64,000 nucleotides of DNA. It comes from Bolinopsis microptera (lineage: Eukaryota; Ctenophora; Tentaculata; Lobata; Bolinopsidae). Positions 22,900 to 32,019 of the stretch are shown in pieces. A model generated the notes under the pieces. The model had not been told where the DNA came from. It saw nothing but the letters and a program-made list of their open reading frames with translations, and searched no databases. Location: NCBI RefSeq assembly GCF_026151205.1, contig NC_087076.1:1-64000 (forward strand). The letters run 5' to 3'. Each line of letters begins with the position of its first letter. The stretch's first letter is position 1. Both the position numbers and the translations under genes were made by a program.

Positions 22900-24781
22900 C
22901 TGATGGGGCATGGGTCAGGTATGTCCCACCCCTTAAAAAGAAACTTTGATACTCATGGGGCGGCCCACCCGTTAAAAAGAAATTTTGATACTCATGGGGC
23001 GGCCCACCCTCTGAAAATGTTTTTGATACTGATGGGGCATGGGTCAGGTATGTCCCACCCGTTAAAAAGAAATTTTGATACTCATGGGGCGGCCCACCCG
23101 TTAAAAAGAAATTTTGATATTCATGGTGCGGCCCACCCTCTGAAAATGTTTTTGATACTGATGGGGCATGGGTCAGGTAAGTCCCACCCGTTAAAAAGAA
23201 ATTTTGATACTCATGGGGCGGCCCACCCGTTAAAAAGAAATTTTGATACTGATGGGGCATGGGTCAGGTATGTCCCACCCGTTAAAAAAGAATTTTGATA
23301 CTCATGGGGCGGCCCACCCGTTAAAAAGAAATTTTGATACTCATGGGGCGGCCCACCCTCTGAAAATGTTTTTGATACTGATGGGGCATGGGTCAGGTAT
23401 GTTAATGTCCCACCCGTTAAAAAAATTTTTGATACTCATGGGGCGGCCCACCCGTTAAAAAGAAATTTTGATACTCATGGGTCGGCCCACCCTCTGAAAA
23501 TGTTTTTGATACTGATGGGGCATGGGTCAGGTATGTCCCACCCGTTAAAAAGAAATTTTGATACTCATGGGGCGGCCCACCCGTTAAAAAGAAATTTTGA
23601 TACTCATGGGGCGGCCCACCCGTTAAAATGAAATTTTGATACTGATGGGGCATGGGTCAGGTATGTCCCACCCGTTAAAAAGAAATTTTGATACTCATGT
23701 GGCGGCCCACCCTCTGAAAATGTTTTTGATACTGATGGGGCATGGGTCAGGTATGTCCCACCCGTTAAAAAGAAATTTTGATACTCATGGGGCGGCCCAC
23801 CCGTTAAAAAGAAATTTTGATACTCATGGGGCGGCCCGCCCGTTAAAAAGAAATTTTGATACTCATGGGTCGGCCCACCCTCTGAAAATGTTTTTGATAC
23901 TGATGGGGCATGGGTCAAGTATGTCCCAGCCGTTAAAAAGAAATTTTGATACTCATGGGGCGGCCCACCCGTTAAAAAGAAATTTTGATACTCATGGGGC
24001 GGCCCACCCGTTAAAATGAAATTTTGATACTGATGGGGCATGGGTCAGGTATGTCCCACCCGTTAAAAAGAAATTTTGATACTCATGTGGCGGCCCACCC
24101 TCTGAAAATGTTTTTGATACTGATGGGGCATGGGTCAGGTATGTCCCACCCGTTAAAAAGAAATTTTGATACTCATGGGGCGGCCCACCCGTTAAAAAGA
24201 AATTTTGATACTCATGGGGCGGCCCACCCTCTGAAAATGTTTTTGATACTGATGGGGCATGGGTCAGGTATTTCCCACCCCACAAAAATTTGATTGATAC
24301 TCATGGGGCATGGTACACGAAATCCCACCAATGTTTTCTTCTTGATACTGATGGGGCGGCCCACCCTCTGAAAAAAATATTTTGATACTGATGGGGCATG
24401 GGACAGGTATTTCCCACCCCATAAAATTTTTATTGATACTCATGGGGCATGGTACACGAAATCCCACCAATGTTTTCTTCTTGATACTGATGGGGCGGCC
24501 CACCCTCTGAAAAAAATATTTTGATACTGATGGGGCATGGGACAGGTATTTCCCACCCCATAAAATTTTTATTGATACTCATGGGGCATGGTACACGAAA
24601 TCCCACCAATGTTTTCTTCTTGATACTGATGGGGCGGCCCACCCTCTGAAAAAAATATTTTGATACTGATGGGGCATGGGACAGGTATGTCCCACCCCCT
24701 AAAAATATCATTGATACTGATGGGGCATGGGTCAATATGTCCCACCCCCTAAAAAAATTAGTGATACTCATGGTCCACCAT
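22900..24781 (-). repeat. subterminal tandem array, right arm of the foldback element
   Basis: Inverse of the left-arm array, with the same modules (TGATACTSATGGGG and GGCGGCCCACCC) and the same outer ~140-bp triplicate. Copy number and module order differ slightly between arms, so the arms have changed independently or exchanged repeats since insertion. Confidence 0.95.
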
Positions 24782-24789
24782 ATAGCTGT

Positions 24790-25566
24790 TATCTCCTCCT
24801 CTTTTTAGACAGGTATAATAGCTGTTATCTCCTCCTCTTTTTAAACAGGTATAATAGCTGTTATCTCTCCTCTTTTTAGACAGGTATAATAGCTGTTATC
24901 TCCTCCTCTTTTTAGACAGGTATAATAGCTGTTATCTCCTCCTCTTTTTAGACAAGTATAATAGCTGTTATCTCCTTCTCTTTTTAGACAGGTACAATAG
25001 CTGTTATATCCTCCTCTTTTTAGACAGGTATAATAGCTGTTATCTCCTCCTCTTTTTAGACAGGTATAATAGCTGTTATCTCCTCCTCTTTTTAGACAGG
25101 TATAATAGCTGTTATCTCCTCCTCTTTTTAAACAGGTATATTAGCTGTTATCTCCTCCTCTTTTTAGACAGGTATAATAGCTGTTATCTCCTCCTCTTTT
25201 TAGACAGGTATAATAGCTGTTATCTCCTCCTCTTTTTAGACAGGTATAATAGCTGTTATCTCCTCCTCTTTTAAACAGGTATAATAGCTGTTATCTCCTC
25301 CTCTTTTTAGACAGGTATAATATCTGTTATCTCCTCCTCTTTTTAGACAGGTATAATAGCTGTTATCTCCTCCTCTTTTTAGACAGGTATAATAGCTGTT
25401 ATCTCCTCCTCTTTTTAGACAGGTATAATAGCTGTTATCTCCTTCTCTTTTTAGACAGGTATAATAGCTGTTATCTCCTCCTCTTTTTAGACAGGTATAA
25501 TAGCTGTTATCTCGTCCTCTTTTTAGACAGGTATAATAGCTGTTATCTCCTCCTCTTTTTAGACAG
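24790..25566 (+). repeat. 36-bp tandem array, right part, ending at a splice acceptor
   Basis: About 21-22 copies of the same 36-bp unit as 18397-18703. The final copy's 'tcctcctctttttagacag' is the acceptor of the exon starting at 25567. The whole array is therefore a ladder of duplicated acceptor sequences abutting a real exon. Confidence 0.95.
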
Positions 25567-28412
25567 GTGCTCCGGGAGGCAGCCCGTCGGCAAGAAGGAG
25601 GAGGATAAAAGTGCTGCCAAAGTCGGAGTCAGAGGAAATGAAACCTGATGAGGTGTTTGAAGTATCTGCTGGGGACGATCCTAACAAGAAGAAACCCTTT
25701 GCTAATGGTATAGATATAATATATTATATACCTTTGCTAATGGTATAGTCGTATAGATATAATATATTATATACCGTTTATAGAAATGATTCTATTTGTT
25801 CATTTGAAGTTGAAGATATTGGCAAATTAAAAAAATAGTGTTATCTACATAACCCAACTTATCATATCCCCTTGGTGCAGTACAGGCCCCCGTTAGAATC
25901 CTCCCAACAAACTGTGACGCGTCCACAATATGGGAGCAAGCTAAAGCCATGCAAGCGCGGAGGAAAGGGAGTAACCCTTCAGCAGAGCAGGAGGACGATA
26001 GTTTCTTACCTGACACTCCTCCAGAGGACAGGGACCCTGATGCTATAATACAAGTGGTGAGAGGGAACTACTTATTACAGCCCCCCCCCCCCCCAGGTAC
26101 CCTGATGCTATTATACAAGTGGTGAGAGGGAACTACTTATTACAGCCCCCCCCCCCCCCCCCCAGGGACCCTGATGCTATTATACAAGTGGTGAGAGGGA
26201 ACTACTTATTACAGCCCCCCCCCCCCCCCCCCAGGGACCCTGATGCTATTATACAAGTGGTGAGAGGGAACTACTTATTACAGCCCCCCCCCCCCCCCCC
26301 CCAGGGACCCTGATGCTATTATACAAGTGGTGAGAGGGAACTACTTATTACAGCCCCCCCCCCCCCCCCAGGGACCCTGATGCTATTATACAAGTGGTGA
26401 GAGGGAACTACTTATTACAGCCCCCCCCCCCCCCAGGGACCCTGATGCTATTATACAAGTGGTGAGAGGGAACTACTTATTACAGCCCCCCCCCCCCCCC
26501 AGGGACCCTGATGCTATTATACAAGTGGTGAGAGGGAACTACTTATTACAGCCCCCCCCCCCCCCCCAGGGACCCTGATGCTATTATACAAGTGGTGAGA
26601 GGGAACTACTTATTACAGCCCCCCCCCCCCCCCCAGGGACCCTGATGCTATTATACAAGTGGTGAGAGGGAACTACTTATTACAGCCCCCCCCCCCCCCA
26701 GGGACCCTGATGCTATTATACAAGTGGTGAGAGGGAACTACTTATTACAGCCCCCCCCCCCCCCCCCAGGGACCCTGATGCTATTATACAAGTGGTGAGA
26801 GGGGAACTACTTATTACAGCCCCCCCCCCCCAGGGACCCTGATGCTATTATACAAGTGGTGAGAGGGAACTACTTATTACAGCCCCCCCCCCCCCCCCCA
26901 GGGACCCTGATGCTATTATACAAGTGGTGAGAGGGAACTACTTATTACAGCCCCCCCCCCCCCCCAGGGACCCTGATGCTATTATACAAGTGGTGAGAGG
27001 GAACTACTTATTACAGCCCCCCCCCCCCCCCCAGGGACCCTGATGCTATTATACAAGTGGTGAGAGGGAACTACTTATTACAGCCCCCCCCCCCCCCCCC
27101 CAGGGACCCTGATGCTATTATACAAGTGGTGAGAGGGAACTACTTATTACAGCCCCCCCCCCCCCCCCCCCCAGGGACCCTGATGCTATTATACAAGTGG
27201 TGAGAGGGAACTACTTATTACAGCCCCCCCCCCCCCCCCCCAGGGACCCTGATGCTATTATACAAGTGGTGAGAGGGAACTACTTATTACAGCCCCCCCC
27301 CCCCCAGGGATCCTGATGCTATTATACAAGTGGTGAGAGGGAACTACTTATTACAGCCCCCCCCCCCCCAGGGACCCTGATGCTATTATACAAGTGGTGA
27401 GAGGGAACTACTTATTACAGCCCCCCCCCCCCCCCCCAGGGACCCTGATGCTATTATACAAGTGGTGAGAGGGAACTACTTATTACAGCCCCCCCCCCCC
27501 CCCCCCCCCCCCCAGGGACCCTGATGCTATTATACAAGTGGTGAGAGGGAACTACTTATTACAGCCCCCCCCCCCCCCAGGGACCCTGATGCTATTATAC
27601 AAGTGGTGAGAGGGAACTACTTATTCCGCCCCCCCCCCCCCCCAGGGACCCTGATGCTATTATACAAGTGGTGAGAGGGAACTACTTATTCCGCCCCCCC
27701 CCCCTGATTATAATAATAATAATTATAATCTAAGGAGTATGTTATATTAACACCCTGTATTTCAGTGTCGAGATCACCCTTATAAATGGGATGTGTACCA
27801 GACAGGGGTCTGGGTTAAAAGTTTCGGACTCCCAGATGTAGCAGAAGTGTTCGAACACCATGATATCAAGGGAGAGCATCTCAAATACATCAGGTACCTT
27901 TCAAAATATATTAATATTATATATATTAGAATATAGGTTTTTTTCCAATTTTGACCCGGGGATATACTTTAATATACTTAAATATGGTTGCCTCCCCCCA
28001 CCCCCCCCCCCCCCCTCCCCGTGTAATAAAAAAGCAACGAGTTACAAAGTAATTAGCAAAGTAATTAGCAAAGTAATTTACAAAGTAATTGGCAAAGTGA
28101 TTAACAAAATAATTAGCAAAGTAATTAACAAAGTAATTAGCAAAGTGATTAACAAAATAATTAGCATAGTAATTAACAAAGTAATTAACAAAGTAATTAA
28201 CAAACTAATTAACAAACTAATTAACAAACTAATTAACAAACTAATTAACAAACTAATTAACAAACTAATTAACAAACTAATTAACAAAGTAATTACCTGG
28301 CAGCACGGAGGACCTGCGGGGTATAGGTATAACTGACGAGGGGAGTCTAACCCGAATAGCGAAGGAAATTACCAGACTTCTGACGAAATACGACAGCACT
28401 GGGCACGTGTAA
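25567..28412 (+). CDS. SAM-domain protein, 3' exons (spliced)
   Basis: Four plus-strand exons join in consistent phase: 25567-25707, 25881-26056, 27766-27893 and 28304-28406 (or to the TAA at 28410-28412). The first exon has a basic cluster (ARRRRIKVLPK) followed by acidic residues; the second is polar and ends 'RDPDAIIQV'. The third and fourth together form a sterile alpha motif domain: 'DVYQTGVWVKSFGLPDVAEVF', 'EHHDIKGEHLKYI', then across the intron 'TEDLRGIGITDEG' and 'RIAKEITRLLTKY'. SAM domains mediate protein-protein or RNA contacts; the partner here is unknown. Upstream exons were not found. All four boundaries carry tandem repeats. The last exon ends GGGCAC|GTGTAAG, which is both a plausible donor and an in-frame GTG-TAA, so the gene may end here; an AATAAA lies at 28927-28932. 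I do not recognise the gene's name. Confidence 0.75.
25693..25775 (+). repeat. two-copy duplication spanning a splice donor
   Basis: 'cctttgctaatggtatag' followed by a TA-rich stretch ending 'ttatatacc' occurs twice (from about 25697 and from about 25732). The first copy holds the end of the 25567-25707 exon and its donor (AATG|GTATAG); the second copy repeats exon end and donor. Confidence 0.85.
26031..27705 (+). repeat. ~66-bp array (about 25 copies) with poly-C, on a splice donor
   Basis: Unit: 'ggaccctgatgctattata' + 'caagtggtgagagggaact' + 'acttattacag' followed by 12 to 24 C and 'ag'. The first copy is the 3' end of the exon 25881-26056 (coding DPDAIIQV) with its donor GTG|GTGAGAG. Each later copy has a C tract ending in CAG, then 25 nt of former exon, then the donor again, and so looks like a self-contained micro-exon. 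Unit length varies mainly through the C tract. Confidence 0.95.
28040..28295 (+). repeat. short AATTAACAAA/AATTAGCAAA array before an acceptor
   Basis: About 25 copies of 9-12-bp units (aattaacaaa, aattagcaaagt), becoming homogeneous towards the right. The array ends directly at 'gtaattacctggcag', the acceptor of the exon at 28304. Open frames in it are repeat artefacts. Confidence 0.9.
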
Positions 28413-28556
28413 GCTCGCACTGGGCACGAGTAAGCTCGCACTGGACACGTGTAAGCTCGCACTGGGCACGTGTAAGCTCGCACTGGGCACGTGTAAGCTC
28501 GCACTGGGCACGTACGTAAGCTTGCACTGGGCACGAGTAAGCTCGCACTGGGCTCG
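28397..28556 (+). repeat. 21-bp array (about 8 copies) on a splice donor/stop
   Basis: Unit 'cactgggcacgtgtaagctcg', 21 bp. The first copy is the 3' end of the SAM exon with GGGCAC|GTGTAAG. Each unit contains CACGTG or a close variant and an in-frame TAA. Because 21 is a multiple of three, every copy keeps the same stop phase. Confidence 0.9.
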
Positions 28557-29137
28557 CATTGATAATTTTATGTTTTAGAGGAGGACCATGAATTTTAAGC
28601 TTACATTCTTTCAGGGTTTTTTAATTTTAAGCTTGAAAATACATTATATATATTGTACATAATATATTAAGAATTTGCAGAATTGTGCAAGAGGGCAGTA
28701 GTATTTGCATTGTGAAGAGGTATGAGTAACATGTTAAGCTATAAAGTCGTGATCCCACTAATCACATCCTTCTCGCATTCAAGTTGTGTTTTTGCAGAAA
28801 ACTTGGTACATTTTTGCATTTTAGCAGAAAAAGTAGTACACGTTGATATATGTACATTTTATTTGATGTATGAAGTTTATTTTCGGTAAAAATTGTAAAT
28901 AATACAATCAATTTATGCTAAAACGAATAAAAACTTGTAGTCAAAATATAATTGTACATGTTTCAATACAATAGCTATCTACACAGTAAATTGCGAAGGA
29001 AGGGAAACCAAGAAAGTCAAACAACTTTAGATTAATAAAATCTCATCTTTAGCAGAAATAATTATGCCACCCACGTATAATAGTCAAAAAAGTAAGGGAC
29101 GACGTAATTAAGGTACGACGTAATTCGGACCAAAGCG
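28557..29137. other. probable 3' flank of the SAM-domain gene
   Basis: AT-rich non-coding sequence. An AATAAA at 28927-28932 could serve as a polyadenylation signal if the SAM gene stops at 28412. Confidence 0.35.
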
Positions 29138-29348
29138 ATTTCAACGGGAAATGGTCGGGACAGGTTCCACTCAGTAATTTAAGCCCATTTGGAGGTCTTT
29201 ACAATGTTCAAAAGCATCGATGTTAAAAGTGGCAAATAAGTGGCAAGAAAGTGGTAACTGATACTTTGGGAACTCTCTGGGATGACAGTAGTATACTGTA
29301 GTAACCTCAGACTCATGAGACTTGTCCCGACCATTTCCCGCTGAAGTC
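29138..29348. repeat. inverted repeat, possible small MITE
   Basis: 'cgggaaatggtcgggaca' near 29148-29165 is mirrored by 'tgtcccgaccatttcccg' near 29324-29341. The ~210-bp hairpin-forming segment has no coding capacity. No target duplication is obvious. Confidence 0.5.
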
Positions 29349-30333
29349 CAAATAATTTCCGACAACATGCAGCTAAAATTGTCTATATCTAACTCAGTTC
29401 ATAATATTACTCGATAATAGTTATTTTATTCTGATATATGGAAGAAAAGAATAGTTTGTAAGTGAGGGAGGAAAAGGAAGAGTTATATTATACATTATAT
29501 ATGGACACGTTCATTGAAGTTTGAGGATATTGGTAAATATTAGTGACCCTACTGAATGGCACGATGATGTAAAATGTGTCACACTATGACACTATATAAA
29601 CCCTTCATGGTTAGGATAATCGTTTCATCCTCTAGATAAACTTTGTCGCATAACGATATCTTTATCAGACGATAAGATATCGCTTAAATGCGGCCGGCAG
29701 TGAGTTGTAAACTTTGTCACACTATAAAAACGTGACAGAGTTTATATGGACCCCTTGTTGCCGTGTTTGACCAAATTTTCGAATTTCCAATTTATAGGAT
29801 AGTTGCATATGACTATTATCTACATATTTAGCGACTTTTTACGTTAAATTGTAGCATCATGTAAACTCCGTCACACATTTAAGAAATTTATATGAGGGAT
29901 GTTTATGACATCCTGACAAGAAATGCCGAATAATCTAGCATTATTTTGTGAGCTGAATGTGTTTGGAATTGTTCACATATTTCATTGTTATAGGCAAATA
30001 CAAATACAGAAGGCAGAAATAGGTAAATTTAGTCACATAAATTTGTATGATATCTCAACATGTGTGAAATTGAGTAAATATTAGTATACCAACTTAAACA
30101 CCCTATATTACGTACTATGGATCAATTAACAATATTTCAACCATACGCCGGTCATATAAATTATTATATGGCAGTGATATGTTAACATTGGATAAATTTC
30201 AACACCTGAAAGGGGTAAAAATTTGTAAATTTCGTCACAAAAAAATATGATAACTTTATTTGCTATTTGTTGGCAAAATAACTAGTTTATCGACATAGGT
30301 AATATGGTGATAAAGTAACATTATATCATAATC

Positions 30334-31000
30334 GAGGTATGATTCTTCAAAATAGGGGGCAAAAAATGTAAATTTCGTCACATACGTCATTTTAAAATTT
30401 AGATACATTTTCTTTCATATCAATAGTCCTTATTATAGTTGGAATGGATTTATACAAGAAATGTAGAAACCCATGCCAATTTTTCATCACATTGAAATTA
30501 TACTGTTGGGCAGAAAAAGTGAATTCTGTCACATTTCAGTAACTTAGTAAAATTAAACTCAGCATTGTTAAACTTGAGTTCTAATTTGCTAAACAATAAT
30601 CAACCAATAATTCCTGGAAGAAAATTGAATTTTAACTGAGGTATGGTTCTTCAAAATAGGGGCAAGAAATGTAAAATTCGTCACATACGTCATTTTAAAA
30701 TTTAGATAGATTTTCTTTCATATCAATAGTCCTTATTATAGTTGGAATGGATTTATACAAGAAATGTAGAAACCCATGCCAATTTTTCATCACATTGAAA
30801 TTATTGTACTGTTGGGGCAGAAAAGGTGAATTCTGTCACATTTCAGTAACTTAGTAAAATTAAACTCAGCATCATTAAACTTGAGTTCTAATTTGCTGAA
30901 CAATAATCAACCAATAATTCCTGGAAGAACATTGAATTCTAACCGAGGTATGGTTCTTCAAAATAGGGTCAAGAAATGTAAATTTCGTCACATACGCGTA
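30334..31000 (+). repeat. ~305-bp tandem duplication inside the TIR element
   Basis: Segments starting 'gaggtatgattcttcaaaat' at about 30334, 'gaggtatggttcttcaaaat' at about 30640 and again at about 30945 (partial) are over 90% alike by eye. Each contains two of the GTAAATTTCGTCACA-type motifs. Confidence 0.85.
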
Positions 31001-31154
31001 CGTCATTGTAAAATTTAGATACAATTTCTTTCACGTGAACAGTCCTAATTACAGTCTGAAATGATTAATTCAGAGGAAATATAAAAACCCCTGCCCATTT
31101 TATAATGTACGTAATATTATGTTAATCACAGACTATTTCATTCTATAATCATTG

Positions 31155-31382
31155 TTTCCAAATTTAACCTATTTACGATGTCGTATATCATTTTGTGATG
31201 ATGTTTATATCAACTGCCCTATACTTGAATCAACTGTATCCGTGTATCGTCCTTATATAGAGTTTTCCCGCAAAATTTAACCTATTTACGATGTCGTATC
31301 ATTTTGTGACGATGTTTACATCAACTGCCCTATACTTGAATCAACTGTATCCGTGTATCGTCCTTAAATAGAGTTTTCCCGC
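31155..31382 (+). repeat. ~117-bp direct duplication inside the TIR element
   Basis: 'aatttaacctatttacgatg' through 'agagttttcccgc' occurs twice in tandem with few differences. Confidence 0.85.
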
Positions 31383-32019
31383 CTTCCGAAACAAAATCAG
31401 ATATAAATGATTATATATCAAATTCCATATAATGTGACAGAATTTACATCATTTCCCAATAACCAAGTGTATATATTTGCTAACTTTTCAAAACAACATA
31501 TTTTAGGGCTATGATTGGCAGAAGAACCATCAAATAATGAGTTGAAAGGGTTTTGAGGACACCTCACAGTAGAAAAGAGGTCTCGTATTCTGAGTGTGAC
31601 AAAGTTTACGAAATATTGCCTTAAAGCCGTTCGATCACTGCCCTTTAACCAATGTTGAATCATAATTGTTATATTGACCTAATCTACTATATTTTAGACC
31701 AAAGAATGCTGATCGGGCAGCTATGGTAAACAATGTCACAAAAATGTGACATTTTTTACATTATAGTGCCTAAAAGCAATACATTTTATTTCTGAGCGGT
31801 GCATATGGGAGTATGGGTCACGTGGCTAATGTTCAGAACTTATGAACATGTTAGATTAATAGATTCTAAAATTAAGCCACTATCGTCGAAAACGCTATTT
31901 TAGAAATTTACCAATATCCTCAAACTTCAATGAACGTGTCCATATACACTATATATACACTGTATATTACGCACTATTGTATTGATGTAATAACGAGGTA
32001 TGGCCGCAGTTCCTTTAAA

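Larger units (their letters stand above)
18704..24789. mobile_element. 6.07-kb foldback element with 8-bp target duplication
   Basis: The element proper is 18712-24781. It begins ATGGTGGACCATGAGTATCA and ends with the exact inverse. The flanking 8 bp, atagctgt at 18704-18711 and at 24782-24789, are identical and in register with the 36-bp host array, so it is a real target-site duplication. The arms are about 2.7 kb each (18712-21443 and 22097-24781), nearly complementary, and enclose a 653-bp loop. Each arm contains a subterminal tandem array, a TTAGGG-like tract and an inner unique part. No open frame suggests a transposase. Architecture (very long inverted repeats built of tandem subrepeats) matches foldback-type DNA transposons; superfamily is unassigned. 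The 8-bp duplication would allow hAT or P-like. Confidence 0.9.
29498..31946. mobile_element. 2.45-kb DNA transposon with perfect 41-bp terminal inverted repeats
   Basis: Positions 29498-29538 (starting TATATGGACACGTTCATTGA) and 31906-31946 are perfect inverse copies over 41 bp. The surrounding sequence is AT-rich, so a TA or longer target duplication cannot be read with confidence. No transposase frame exists, so it is non-autonomous. The interior holds about 15 dispersed copies of a motif near GTAAAYTTNGTCACA in both orientations, a ~305-bp tandem duplication (from about 30334) and a ~117-bp one (from about 31155). Confidence 0.85.

Noticed and set aside
25567-25707. Alternative reading of this exon as 'VLREAARRQEGGG'
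   Set aside because: That frame hits a stop and does not match the phase of the next exon; the frame ending KKKPFANG does.
28078-28287. Leucine/isoleucine-rich 69-codon frame
   Set aside because: Minus-strand reading of the AATTAACAAA intronic array.
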